This document shows positions 47,856 through 58,377 of a stretch of DNA of 64,000 bases, one piece after another. The notes under the pieces were generated by a model that was not told the DNA's origin, did not search any database, and was given only the letters and a program-made list of their open reading frames with translations. This DNA is from an uncultured Sphingomonadaceae bacterium. GTDB lineage: Bacteria; Pseudomonadota; Alphaproteobacteria; Sphingomonadales; Sphingomonadaceae. The stretch is taken from the NCBI GenBank assembly GCA_903871605.1, contig CAIQHF010000022.1, positions 102,526 through 166,525 of the forward strand, written 5' to 3'. Positions within the stretch are counted from its first letter, which is position 1. Each line of letters begins with the position of its first letter. The position numbers and the translations under genes are program-made.

Positions 47856-48920
47856 TCAGCCGCCGTGGCCGGGCCCGTCGGGGTCCGGCATCGGCGGAAG
47901 CGGGTGGGATGCGGGATCGCGCCGCGCGAGCAGCCAGTCGGCAGCCTTGCCGGCGGCGCTGGCGGCACGGAAGATCGCGCGGTTGTCGCCGCGCAGCACG
48001 TCGAGCCAGCCGGCGAGGTAGTCCGCGTGGCGGACGGTGGGGACGATGCCGAGGCTCGCGCACAGGAAGGCCGAGCCGAGTTCGGCGATCAACTCCTCGC
48101 GCGCATAATCTTTCGATCCGAAGTCGGTGACGAGCGTGCGCCCGAGGCGGGAGGCGTGACCTGTCGCGTGGCAGAGCTCGTGGAAGGCCGTCCGGTAGAA
48201 ATCGATCTGGTGGAAGAAGGCAGGCTGCGGGGGCAGCTGGACGGTATCGAGCGAGGGAACATAATAAGCCTTGTCGCCGCCGATCCGGACGGAAACCCCG
48301 CTCGCTGCGATCAGCGTTTCGCCGACGGGTATGATCTCGCGCTCGGGCAATGGCAGCGGCTCGGGCGTGAGGCCGGCGGACAGCCCGTCGCACTGCGCGC
48401 GGTTGAACACGGTGAAGCGTTTGAGGAAGGGGATGGCGCGCGCGGCGTCACCGACGTCGGCGGCGCGGGCGCGTTCGGTCTCGGGCGTAAAGCGATCGGC
48501 ATAGACGATCGTGGTGCCGCGCTCGCCTCGGCGGACAGAGCCGCCGGCATCGCGGCATTGCTTGAAGGTCAGCCAGCCTTGCGAGGGATAGCCACGCTCG
48601 ATGACCGCGCCCCACAGGATCAGGACGTTGATCCCGCCATAAGCCCGGCCGGTCGCCGCATTGCGCGGCAGGCCGACGCCCACGCCGCCGCCGTTCGTCG
48701 ACGCCCGCCCCCAAGGTTGGACCCAGGGGAAGCGGCCCGCTTCGAGTTCGGCGATGATCCGACTGGTGACCTCGTCATAGATAGAGGCGCGCGCGGCGTC
48801 GCTGGCGCCGCCCGTACCGACGGACGATCCGAGCCGACCGCCGTGGGTTGCGGGGTCGGTCGCGATGGCGCGCCCCCTGCCCACGGTTTCCGCCGCGTCA
48901 CGAATGCTGGCTTGGCGCAT
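47856..48920 (-). CDS. ArdC-like antirestriction protein (ssDNA-binding + zincin metallopeptidase)
   Basis: YDEVTSRIIAELEAGRFPWVQPWG...GLPRNAATGRAYGGINVLILW; FYRTAFHELCHATGHASRLGR (HExxH zincin); ELGSAFLCASLGI. Confidence 0.92.
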   Translation of the reverse strand: MRQASIRDAAETVGRGRAIATDPATHGGRLGSSVGTGGASDAARASIYDEVTSRIIAELEAGRFPWVQPWGRASTNGGGVGVGLPRNAATGRAYGGINVLILWGAVIERGYPSQGWLTFKQCRDAGGSVRRGERGTTIVYADRFTPETERARAADVGDAARAIPFLKRFTVFNRAQCDGLSAGLTPEPLPLPEREIIPVGETLIAASGVSVRIGGDKAYYVPSLDTVQLPPQPAFFHQIDFYRTAFHELCHATGHASRLGRTLVTDFGSKDYAREELIAELGSAFLCASLGIVPTVRHADYLAGWLDVLRGDNRAIFRAASAAGKAADWLLARRDPASHPLPPMPDPDGPGHGG

Positions 48921-50163
48921 GATATCCTCCTTGGCCTGCCCCAAAACACAAACCTCCCCGGAGAACGGGGGGTGGGCGGCAGAAGCGACCGGAGAGGCCC
49001 GTGCGAGCGGGCGCCTGCACCCCCCGGGGTCCCCGCCGCGTGCGCGCGGCGGGGTGGGATCAGGGGCGAAATGCAATGGAGCAGCCGAGCGGGCACGCGA
49101 GGCTTGCAGGTGGCCGCGACGGGCCTAGCAGGACGCGCCGTCCACCTCCCGTCTCGCCGGGAGAGACACAATCGGCGCCGCCGCGCCAGCGGCGTCATCA
49201 GCGTGGGCCAAAGGCCCGCGCCACAGCGCCAGCAATCAGCACCGTCAGGCCGAGACGAAGGCTCGGTGGCGGCGTCGCAGACGCGCTATGCGAGTGCGGT
49301 CGCGCGGGCATCGCCGCGCGAGGCGCCCGCTCACTGTTCGCTGGTATCGATCAGCACGGCCCGGTCTTCGGACATCTCGTCAGCGAGCGTTAGCGCACCG
49401 CGACGGGATGGACGTAGCGGGGCTTTGGAGTTGGCGAACTGTCCAGGGTCATCTGCGTCGATCAGATTGTCGCGTGCGACGTTTCCGTCACGGTATCGCG
49501 ATCGTCGGGATCGAATGGGATACGGGGTTCGCGTGCCTCGGGGTCCGCGTCGGCGAAACCGAGCCGGTCAGTTGAAACTGCCGAGCCTCAAGATCGACGA
49601 CCGGAGAATCGATGCGTGATCGAGGCATCGAGGGAGAAGCCACCATACTGCGACAAAGGATATGCGGCGCGGTCTGCATCAGCGTGCGATTATAGATGCA
49701 CCGAGGCAGAGACGACGCGCGATCGCCTGGGTCAGGACGAGCGCGATCTTGGCCGTCGTCTCTTGCGGCGTCCGCTTGTCCGATCGAAGCGTGAGCGTTT
49801 TGCGGCTTGCAATCATGCCCCTGTATTTCCCCCGGCGACGTCCGGATCTCGAGCTGCAACGAAGCGCTTTTCTTCTCGCGTCGGCATCTATAGTCTCGTC
49901 TGCGCACCGGATGACGTCGGGTGCCGAGGCCTGAAATCCTCGCTGTGAAGACATTTCCATCGGGTACACCCGGGTGGCCGACGTGCATGTACAGGCGCTT
50001 CGCGGCGCTAAAGACGGCGGCGCGTGTTTCCAGCATGTTTTCAGCACCCGGGCACCCTGTCGTCTCCTTCGCAGGAGGAGGACGATTTGCACAAACAGGA
50101 TCACCCGAAAGCCTCTTCTTGGCGGCGCGGTCGCTCCATGCACGTCGGCACTGTTTTACGACC

Positions 50164-50712
50164 ATGAAGCGCGACGACCCACTGCCGCCGGAAGACTGGT
50201 TGGGATATCGCGCCCAGCCGGCGGGGATCGATGCGCTCTATCGGGCGGAGCTGCCCCGGCTGTCGCGGTTCTTCGCGCGTCGGGTCGCCGCCGACGACGT
50301 CCTGGACATGGTGCATGAGGCGTTTCGGCGATTGCTTCGCGTCACGTCCGAACAGAAGACGCCGCTCGATTGCCCGGAAGCCTATCTGAGCCAGGTCGCA
50401 GGCAATCTGGTCCGCGACCAGCATCGTCGCGGGCTGAGCCGGTCGTATGATCGGCACATAGCATTCGATGAAGAAGAGATGGCAGGCTTCGAGCCGCTTG
50501 GACAGCTGGAGTCGCGCGACGCGATCGCCAAGGTCGATGCCGCGCTGCTCGAACTGCCGACCAAGACCCGCGAGATTTTCCTGCTTCACCGGAAGGGCGG
50601 GCATAGTTATGCCGAGATCGCAGCGGCACGGGGATTAAGCGTGAAGGCGGTGGAAAAGCATATCGCAAAGGCCCTGTTCGAATTGCGCCGGCGGTTGAGG
50701 CCGGACGAGTGA
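50164..50712 (+). CDS. ECF RNA polymerase sigma factor
   Basis: IDALYRAELPRLSRFFARRVAADDVLDMVHEAFRRLLRV...LLELPTKTREIFLLHRKGGHSYAEIAAARGLSVKAVEKHIAKAL. Confidence 0.92.
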   Translation: MKRDDPLPPEDWLGYRAQPAGIDALYRAELPRLSRFFARRVAADDVLDMVHEAFRRLLRVTSEQKTPLDCPEAYLSQVAGNLVRDQHRRGLSRSYDRHIAFDEEEMAGFEPLGQLESRDAIAKVDAALLELPTKTREIFLLHRKGGHSYAEIAAARGLSVKAVEKHIAKALFELRRRLRPDE

Positions 50713-51671
50713 CCCTGTCCTCCGAGGACAGGCGAGAGATCGACCTTGCCCTCGCCGAATGGTTGACTAAACTTGGCGGTGCCGATGGCGATCGGTATCG
50801 GGCTTCGTTCCATCGCTGGCTCGACGAGCGCGTCGAGCATCGCTCCGCCTATGCTGCGTTTCGCGCGACGGATCACGATGTCGAGTTGACCTCGCTACCG
50901 ACACCGCCCCTCCACGATCGTGTCGGGCTTGCCCGAACGCCCTACCTTGTGCAGTTGGCGCTCGCGGCGACGGTCTTGCTCGCCATAGGTTCCGCGGGCA
51001 CCTGGGCATGGCAGCATCATATTAACACTGCGGCATCGGGCACCACTCAAATCGCCGCTGACGACGCGGCTCGGGCGATCGATCTGCCCGACGGTCGACA
51101 CGTGATGCTCGACGCGCATGCGGTGCTGCTGACCTCGCTCGAGGACGACCCGTCCACACTGACGCTGCTCGAGGGGCGCAGCCGGTTTCGCCTTCCTGAG
51201 GGCTCTGCCCGCTTCGTCGTCGCAGCCGGTAACTTGCGGCTGACCGCGCACGGCGCTGTGTTCGATGTCATCGTCGACGACAACGGCGTGCGGATAACGT
51301 CGTTGGGCGGTACGCTAGTGGTCCGCCATCAGGGCGGTCTACCGGCCAGACCGGACATGATACTCAAGCAGGGCGAGCAGCTGGTGGCGAACAGGACGGG
51401 GGATCGGGTGACTGCGGCGGCACCCGACGAGGCAGGCTGGACCTCGGCGCTGCTTCCACTCGACGGCAAGACGCTGGCGGACATTATCGCGATCGGGAAC
51501 CGCCATGGCGGAAAGCCCATCATGCTGGCCGATCCGGCACTTTCAGCGAGGATGGTGCAAGGCCAGTTGCCGGCGACAGACACGCATATATTGGCGCTCC
51601 AGCTCGCCGCGGCCTTCGATCTCGATCTGCACGAAACCAAGCATGGCTATGTGCTCGCAATAAAAACGTGA
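50709..51671 (+). CDS. FecR family anti-sigma/signal transducer
   Basis: DUF4880-type N-term EIDLALAEWLTKLGGADGDRYRASFHRWLDERVEHRSAYAAF; LPDGRHVMLDAHAVLLTSLEDDPSTLTLLEGRSRF; GTG start overlapping sigma stop. Confidence 0.9.
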   Translation: MTLSSEDRREIDLALAEWLTKLGGADGDRYRASFHRWLDERVEHRSAYAAFRATDHDVELTSLPTPPLHDRVGLARTPYLVQLALAATVLLAIGSAGTWAWQHHINTAASGTTQIAADDAARAIDLPDGRHVMLDAHAVLLTSLEDDPSTLTLLEGRSRFRLPEGSARFVVAAGNLRLTAHGAVFDVIVDDNGVRITSLGGTLVVRHQGGLPARPDMILKQGEQLVANRTGDRVTAAAPDEAGWTSALLPLDGKTLADIIAIGNRHGGKPIMLADPALSARMVQGQLPATDTHILALQLAAAFDLDLHETKHGYVLAIKT

Positions 51672-51754
51672 GACCCCGGTAGGGGTGATTTCGCTTCCTG
51701 CGTCAAGCCGACCGTAAGGGCCGATAACGAGCCCTGAACCGGGGGCTTCATCCT

Positions 51755-54655
51755 ATGCGCAAAGCGGCTTTACTGACTACGGCATGCCTGATCGCTGCGA
51801 TCGCCAGCACCGACGCCCGCTCGGCCGATACTCGATTTCAAATTCCGGCGCAGGATTTGGCCTCCGCCTTGAAGGCGTTCGCGGCGCAATCGGGCGCTGC
51901 CATCGTCGCGTCGTCGGATCTCGTCCAGGGCCGCCAGGGTGGCGCGGCAGTCGGGAGACTCTCTCCCAGCGAGGCGCTTCAGCGAATTCTCCACGGTTCG
52001 GGACTCACCGCGCAGACGATCGGCGGCGCTTTCGTGGTGAGCATCGATCCTGTGACTCCGGCTTCGACGGAGGACGCGCAGGCCATCACCGTTACGGGTA
52101 CGCGCATTCGGGGCAGTGCGCCGATCGGCGCGCCGTTAACGGTGATCGACCGCAAGGCGATCGAAGACAGTGGGCGCGCAACGGTTGCCGACTACATCCA
52201 GACGCTGCCGCAGAACTACGCCGGAGGCCCCAATGAATCCAATCTCGGAACCAGCGCAAGCAACGGCGTAGGCAATAATCTGCGCTATGGAGCCAGCATC
52301 AATTTGCGCGGGCTCGGTACGGAATCCACACTCGTATTGTTCGACGGCAATCGACCGGCGCTCGGCGGATCGACCGGCGCTTTCGTAGATCTCTCGCTCG
52401 TACCGGCGACGGCGATCGATCGAATCGAGATCCTGACCGATGGCGCGTCTGCGATTTACGGTACTGACGCGGTTGCTGGCGTCGTCAATGTCCGGTTCCG
52501 CGATCATTTGAACGGCTTCGAGACGAACCTGTATTCGGGCACCGCCGACGGCGCCTTCGGCCAGTACCAGATAGGACAGGCGGCGGGAAAACGCTGGTCG
52601 ACCGGTGGTGTAATGATCGCTGCGCAATATGATCAGCGCGGGGCTTTGGCGGGCGCAGACAGACGCGCGTCGACAGACGATCTGACACCCTATGGCGGCC
52701 CCGATTATCGACCGGCTTATGATGCACCGGGTACGCTCATCGCTGCCAACGGAACGAGCTATGCGATCCCGGCGGGGCAGGACGGAAAAACCTTGTCGGC
52801 CGGATCGCTGATCGCGGATCAACAGCATCTTGTCGACGAGGCCAAACGGACCGATCTGCTACCGGCACAAAAAACCATTTCGGTGTACGCCGCGGGCGAT
52901 CAGCAGCTCGGCTGGGGACTGACCGCCTACGGGCACGCGCTCTATGCGCATCGCCGTTTCGATACGATAACCCAGGTCCAGGGTTTCCAGCCGGTGACGG
53001 TGCCGGTCACCAATCCCTTTTACGTCGATCCACTCGGCACGCGCCAGCCGGTGATAGTGCAATATGATTTCTCCGGCGAAGTCGGTGCTCCGCGCAGCGT
53101 CGGTACCGTGGACGCCATCACGACCAGCGGGGGCGTCAAAGGCGATATCGGTCCATGGACGATCGACGCCTCGGGCTCCTATGGACGCCAGGTCGAGCGC
53201 AATTACTATCGCAATCTGATCAGCTATAGCCGTGTCGCATCCGCACTGGCGTACACCGATCCGGCGACGGCGCTCAATGTATTTGGCGACGGCAGCGGCA
53301 ACGACCCGGCGACGATCGATGGCATCCGCGCGGAAATCGAGAATTATTCTCGGTACGCCGTGTGGTCGGCGAATTTGCGCACCGATGGGCCGGTCTTCAG
53401 ATTGCCAGCCGGTATGGTCAAGCTGGCGGCGGGGTTCGAGCATCGCGACGAACGTTTCACCGGCTTTCAAAGCTCGACGACGACCAGTCTCATCCCCACG
53501 GTTGCGCCGACGAACGGCGCGCCAGGTCACCGCAATATCGACGCGATCTATGGCGAGCTTGCGATCCCGGTAGTCGGACCTCGAACGGATGCTTTTCCCG
53601 GACGTCTCGATGTCTCGCTAGCCGCTCGCTCCGACTGGTACAGCGACGTCGGGCAAACGATCAATCCGAAGGCGGGATTACGATGGGAGCCAACGACGGG
53701 GCTCGCGCTGCGCGCGAGTTGGGGCACGTCGTTTCGCGCGCCCGGTTTCACCGAGAATGTGGGCGCGGCGAACAATTTCTATGAGGCGGTCGCACTGCCA
53801 GACCCTCGCTCGCCTACCGGCACGACGCCGGTCTTGGCCAAGATAGGTTCGGGACCCTCAATCGGCCCCGAGAAAGCCCGAAGCTGGACGGTTGGCGTCG
53901 ATCTAAAGCCCCTGTTCGCGCCGGGACTGACGCTCTCCGCCAGCTATTTTGACATCGCATATCGCGACCGGATCGGCAGCGCCAATGCCGAGGCCTATTC
54001 CTTTCTCGTCCAGCGCAACATCTATGGCAGTCTGATCGACGATCATCCCGATCCGGCGACCGTCGCCGCGTTCTACGCCAATCCGAGGTTTTTCAATCTG
54101 GCGGGCGTCGGCCCCAGCCAGATCGCCGCGATCATCAATCTCGAGACGCTCAATCTTTCGAAGCAAACCGAGCGCGGCGTCGATTTCGACATCGACTACA
54201 CGCACGCACTGTTCGGGGGCACGGCCTCGCTCGGCGTCGCCGGCACAAGGCTGCTTGCCCTCGACCAGCGGATCACGGCCACGGCGCCATCCCAGTCGGT
54301 GCTTGGCACCCTCTCCTATCCGGTCAAACTGCGGCTGCGCGGTCACGCCGGATGGGCGATCGGCGGCTTCGATGCGACGGCCTTCGTCAACTATACCAGC
54401 GGCTATACGAACCAGCTGGTCACGCCGAGCGCTCCCGTCTCAAGCTGGACGACGATAGATGGACAGATCGGCTACCGCTTCAGCCACGCATCGCCACTTT
54501 CAGGTGCCCGATTGGCGCTGAGTGCGGTCAATCTGTTCAACCGCCAGCCGCCCTATGTCGAAAACCACTTCTTTTCGACGACGCTGGCGTATGACCCGAG
54601 TGCCGCCAATGCGATTGGCCGCCTGATTTCGATCCAGGCAAATTTCTCTTGGTGA
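51755..54655 (+). CDS. TonB-dependent receptor with N-terminal STN (secretin/TonB) domain
   Basis: DTRFQIPAQDLASALKAFAAQSGAAIVASSDLVQG (STN); ITVTGTRIRGSAPIGAPLTVIDRKAIEDSGRATVADYIQTLPQNY (plug); C-term SIQANFSW. Confidence 0.95.
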   Translation: MRKAALLTTACLIAAIASTDARSADTRFQIPAQDLASALKAFAAQSGAAIVASSDLVQGRQGGAAVGRLSPSEALQRILHGSGLTAQTIGGAFVVSIDPVTPASTEDAQAITVTGTRIRGSAPIGAPLTVIDRKAIEDSGRATVADYIQTLPQNYAGGPNESNLGTSASNGVGNNLRYGASINLRGLGTESTLVLFDGNRPALGGSTGAFVDLSLVPATAIDRIEILTDGASAIYGTDAVAGVVNVRFRDHLNGFETNLYSGTADGAFGQYQIGQAAGKRWSTGGVMIAAQYDQRGALAGADRRASTDDLTPYGGPDYRPAYDAPGTLIAANGTSYAIPAGQDGKTLSAGSLIADQQHLVDEAKRTDLLPAQKTISVYAAGDQQLGWGLTAYGHALYAHRRFDTITQVQGFQPVTVPVTNPFYVDPLGTRQPVIVQYDFSGEVGAPRSVGTVDAITTSGGVKGDIGPWTIDASGSYGRQVERNYYRNLISYSRVASALAYTDPATALNVFGDGSGNDPATIDGIRAEIENYSRYAVWSANLRTDGPVFRLPAGMVKLAAGFEHRDERFTGFQSSTTTSLIPTVAPTNGAPGHRNIDAIYGELAIPVVGPRTDAFPGRLDVSLAARSDWYSDVGQTINPKAGLRWEPTTGLALRASWGTSFRAPGFTENVGAANNFYEAVALPDPRSPTGTTPVLAKIGSGPSIGPEKARSWTVGVDLKPLFAPGLTLSASYFDIAYRDRIGSANAEAYSFLVQRNIYGSLIDDHPDPATVAAFYANPRFFNLAGVGPSQIAAIINLETLNLSKQTERGVDFDIDYTHALFGGTASLGVAGTRLLALDQRITATAPSQSVLGTLSYPVKLRLRGHAGWAIGGFDATAFVNYTSGYTNQLVTPSAPVSSWTTIDGQIGYRFSHASPLSGARLALSAVNLFNRQPPYVENHFFSTTLAYDPSAANAIGRLISIQANFSW

Positions 54656-56664
54656 TGGGCGCCGCACTGGCAACCGTCGCGGCGGCAGTTGCGCTATCGG
54701 TCACCGCCGGGCCTGGGCGAGGCGTGTCGGTGTCTGACATCGTCGAGGTGACCGATCTGTCGGGTGTCAGCCTTTCACCCGATGGTCGCTGGATAGCCTT
54801 CCGGACTGACCAGGCTTCGATTGCCGACAATGGCTATCTCCTGCGCTGGTTTGTGATGCCGTCGGATCGTAGCGCAGCGCCGCATTTGGTCGCAGATGGC
54901 GGAGGTGCGTTGTTCCTGGACGCGGGGGTGCTCGCGACCGAGACGCCAATCTGGGCGCCTGATTCCAGCGGATTCTACATGCGGGCCCTGATCGGCGGCC
55001 AGATCCAGGTCTGGCGGGCGTCGTCCGACAGAAGCCCACCGACCCAGATTACGCACGACCCTGCCAATGTGCGCGATTTCACGCTGGCGCCAGATGGGCA
55101 CCATCTGACCTACCACGTCGGAGCTTCACGATCGGCGATCGACGCCGCCGAGCAACGTGCCCAGGATGATGGCGTTCTCGTAGACAGCTCGGTTGATATC
55201 GGTCAGCCGATCACGCGTGGCGCCTGGATCGATGGCCGTTTGGCGAGCCAGCGCTTCACGGGACAATGGTTTGCGCGTGGCGACATATTGTGGAAGACCC
55301 CGCTGGGAAGCGTGACCATCAAGATTCCGGATCCGCCGACGCAAAAGGCGAGCACGGTGATCGGCGTAGCCGCTTCATCCGAAGGAACAGCATCCGGCCG
55401 CGCGATTATTCGTTTCGTCGGAGCCGGTACCCAGCTGACGATCGAGCGACCGGATGCCTTGCCTGTCCAGTGTCGCACGGCGCAGTGTCTAGCGGGACGG
55501 GTCGTCTCAGCCGTCCCGATGCGCAGTGGCGCGTCGTGGCTTGTGACCGCGAACGATCCGGCCCACCAGCAGACCCTGTTCGCCTGGACACCGGGGTCAC
55601 CTCGAGCGCGCACGATCGCAAGCATAGCGGGCCTTCTCAATGGCGGGCGCGAGCCGAGTGAGCCCTGCTCGGTCGCTCGCTCGCAGCTGATCTGCGTAGA
55701 GGCGGAACCGACTAGTCCACCGCGCCTGGTCAGCGTGGATATCATGAGCGGGGAACGCGAGACTTTGTTCGATCCCAATGCGACGCTGCGAAATGATATC
55801 GACCGATCGGAACAGCATCTCTTTTGGCGAGGGCCCGATGGCGCGCACTTCACCGCCGAGCTGATCCTGCCACCGACGCCACCGCCATCGACAGGTTACC
55901 CGCTCGTCCTGCAATATTATTATTGCGCGGGATTCCTACGCGGCGGCCTGGGCGACGAATTGCCGATGCTGCCGTTGGCAAGCCGAGGTATCGCAACACT
56001 GTGTATCAATCAGCCGGCTTATGCAGGAGCACGCAACGCGACGCGCGACTACCAGCGCGCGCTCGGTGGGATCGATACGATCGTCGCGAGACTCTCGCGA
56101 GCGCGCCTCATCGATCGAAAGCATATCGGCATGTGGGGTCTGAGCTTCGGCAGCGAGGTCACCATGGCGGTCGCCGAACACTCCTCGCTCCTGGCGGCGA
56201 TTTCGTTGGCGACCGAGCCCCTGGAGCCTAGTTATTACTGGTATTATAGCGTTGCGGGCAACTCGATCGGGCCGACTTTTTTAAAGAACTGGCACGTGCG
56301 CGACCCCTCAAGCGATCTTCAAAGCTGGAAGGTGCATTCACCCGCGCTCAATGTCAGCCAAATCCACGCGCCGGTGCTGCTGCAGCTGCCCGAACAGGAG
56401 GCCCGCATTTCGATGCAATTCTATTCATCGCTTAGCCGGACGTCGACGCCTGTCGAGCTTTACGCCTTCGCCAACGAACCGCACATCAAAGAGCAGCCGC
56501 GTCACAAGGCCGCCGCCTATCAACGCAATCTCGACTGGTTCCGTTTCTGGCTTCAGCACGTGCAGGATCCGGCGCCGGATCGTGCAGACCAATATGCGCG
56601 ATGGCGCACGCTCGAGATCCGCCGTTCAGCTACGCGTCTTGGTAAGGATAGTGCGCGCCCATAG
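54652..56664 (+). CDS. S9-family lasso peptide isopeptidase (AtxE2-like)
   Basis: SDIVEVTDLSGVSLSPDGRWIAFRTDQASIADNGYLLRWFVMP; catalytic GLSFGSEV; located in a lasso peptide locus directly after the TonB receptor. Confidence 0.85.
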   Translation: MMGAALATVAAAVALSVTAGPGRGVSVSDIVEVTDLSGVSLSPDGRWIAFRTDQASIADNGYLLRWFVMPSDRSAAPHLVADGGGALFLDAGVLATETPIWAPDSSGFYMRALIGGQIQVWRASSDRSPPTQITHDPANVRDFTLAPDGHHLTYHVGASRSAIDAAEQRAQDDGVLVDSSVDIGQPITRGAWIDGRLASQRFTGQWFARGDILWKTPLGSVTIKIPDPPTQKASTVIGVAASSEGTASGRAIIRFVGAGTQLTIERPDALPVQCRTAQCLAGRVVSAVPMRSGASWLVTANDPAHQQTLFAWTPGSPRARTIASIAGLLNGGREPSEPCSVARSQLICVEAEPTSPPRLVSVDIMSGERETLFDPNATLRNDIDRSEQHLFWRGPDGAHFTAELILPPTPPPSTGYPLVLQYYYCAGFLRGGLGDELPMLPLASRGIATLCINQPAYAGARNATRDYQRALGGIDTIVARLSRARLIDRKHIGMWGLSFGSEVTMAVAEHSSLLAAISLATEPLEPSYYWYYSVAGNSIGPTFLKNWHVRDPSSDLQSWKVHSPALNVSQIHAPVLLQLPEQEARISMQFYSSLSRTSTPVELYAFANEPHIKEQPRHKAAAYQRNLDWFRFWLQHVQDPAPDRADQYARWRTLEIRRSATRLGKDSARP

Positions 56665-58377
56665 CTCCGCGTCTACCAGCGCCAGGATTCGAGCGTAGTC
56701 GGCGGGGCCACCCCGTGCCGGCTCGCGCAAGCAGTCGACGATCCTTGGCATGTCAAGCAATCCGGCGCCATGAAGAAGCCCATCTCGTAGAGTGGCTGTC
56801 AATTCAGGGCGCGCCCGATCATAGGCACGGACCATCAGAGACTCAACCCGACCTTTTTTGGTGCGTGCGAGTACCGCTGGCGGCAGGCGATCGGCGAAAG
56901 CGGCGCGGGCGACGGCGCGATCGCGGCCACCGGCAAGCCATTGCCAACTCGGGATCGCCAGGCAGGCTTCGAGCACGGGCTGGCTGAGCAACGGGAAGAC
57001 ATAACGCCGCCTGCAAAAGCGATCATGAGCGGTCAGCACCAGATGGATCCGGAGCACAGCAGCGATATGCGCGCGCAGTCCGGGCGGCGTTCCAGCCGGT
57101 AGCGCCAGCCAGGGATGACGGTCGGGTGCGGGTCGGACGTCGCGATTCAAAAAGCGGTGATTGGGCGGCCAATGGCGTGTGCGAAGGCTGTCACGGATCC
57201 CGCGCCGCGCGAGCGATCGTCCCACCTGCCAATAGGTACTGCCCGAGGTCGTTGCCACGTCGGCGAAGACTCGACGCGCCAGGGCTAATCCGCCCACTTG
57301 CCAGGCATCGACGATGGGCGCGGTCGATCCGATCGAGCAGAAGACATTATCGCCGCCTGCCCCGCTCAAGAAAGCATCCGCGCCAACGGCATCACCCAGA
57401 GCCTGCAAGGTTCGGTCGAGACCGGCCAGGAAACCCGTGCCACCGGGACGCTCGGTACGCCGTGTCGGCGTGTGGAGAGCGTTCACAACGTCGTCGCCGA
57501 CGACGGCCTCGATCAACGGCGCTACAAACTTGTCGGTGACCAGTCGAGCATAGCGGCGCTCGTCACCATCCGCGGCGCGAGTCGCGAACGTGAAACCGGT
57601 CCAGCGCGCAGACGCGCGATCGAGCGCGGCGGCCAAAATCGACGAATCGAGCCCGCCTGAGAGCTCTAGCCCGATTTGCTCGACGCCGAAGGCCCAGGCA
57701 GCGACGGCGCCATCGACGACCGACTCAAGCTCCTTGATCCTGTTTCGGCTCGCCGCGGCTCCCTGAGCCGCGTTACGAAATGCCCAGGGCTGCCAGATCT
57801 GTTCCATGGCCGGCGCGTCGGCATCCAGCCGCATGCGCTGACCCGGCAAGAGCTCGGTAACCTCCTCGATACCGGTCCGCGCCGTCGGCACCTGCGGATA
57901 GCACAGGTTATGTGCGACGCCAGGCCAGTCGATCGGGGTCCGGATATGTCCAAAGGCCTCGAGGGCTTCGAAATCGGAGGCGATCAGGGTCAGGCCGGAA
58001 CCGCTGTGAAACAGGACGGGCTGCGTCGCCGAGGGGTCGCGCATAATGCACCAAGGCCGGTCGGGACCCTCACGCCATATGGCCACGTAGCTTCCGAAAT
58101 ACGCGACCAGCAGCGACCGTCCGCCGGTACTCGCCACGGCCAGTTGTTGATGCGTCTCGATGTGCGATACCGGGCGGCTGTCCGCCGCCCGAAAGATCTT
58201 GCCGACGATCCAGCCGTCGACCGAAGGCAGCGCAATGGCGTTGCTCCCGGTCTCGGAGAAAAGCGCTGCGCCCTCCTGCATCGACACGATTGGAAAAAGC
58301 GGTGCCAAACGATCCCGCCATGTCGGAACGTATCCAGCGGCTTCCCGACCGATTGCCAGACAGAAACGAAACATCAC
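56626..58377 (-). CDS. Lasso peptide macrolactam synthetase (asparagine-synthetase-like C protein)
   Basis: N-term glutaminase-like domain lacking Cys2; PP-loop IGLELSGGLDSSILAAAL; ATP-binding GAGGDNVF. Confidence 0.9.
   Translation of the reverse strand: MMFRFCLAIGREAAGYVPTWRDRLAPLFPIVSMQEGAALFSETGSNAIALPSVDGWIVGKIFRAADSRPVSHIETHQQLAVASTGGRSLLVAYFGSYVAIWREGPDRPWCIMRDPSATQPVLFHSGSGLTLIASDFEALEAFGHIRTPIDWPGVAHNLCYPQVPTARTGIEEVTELLPGQRMRLDADAPAMEQIWQPWAFRNAAQGAAASRNRIKELESVVDGAVAAWAFGVEQIGLELSGGLDSSILAAALDRASARWTGFTFATRAADGDERRYARLVTDKFVAPLIEAVVGDDVVNALHTPTRRTERPGGTGFLAGLDRTLQALGDAVGADAFLSGAGGDNVFCSIGSTAPIVDAWQVGGLALARRVFADVATTSGSTYWQVGRSLARRGIRDSLRTRHWPPNHRFLNRDVRPAPDRHPWLALPAGTPPGLRAHIAAVLRIHLVLTAHDRFCRRRYVFPLLSQPVLEACLAIPSWQWLAGGRDRAVARAAFADRLPPAVLARTKKGRVESLMVRAYDRARPELTATLRDGLLHGAGLLDMPRIVDCLREPARGGPADYARILALVDAELWARTILTKTRS

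Noticed and set aside
49080-50160. Several ORFs in both strands between ArdC and the sigma factor gene
   Set aside because: Arg/Ser-rich, low-complexity translations typical of spurious frames in GC-rich DNA; no domain recognised.
51671-51700. gaccccggtaggggtgattt as a possible att repeat of the tRNA-Glu 3' end (cccgtaggggtcacca)
   Set aside because: Similarity limited to about 8-9 nt in a GC-rich context and it sits inside the fecR-TonB receptor operon; more likely a small hairpin.
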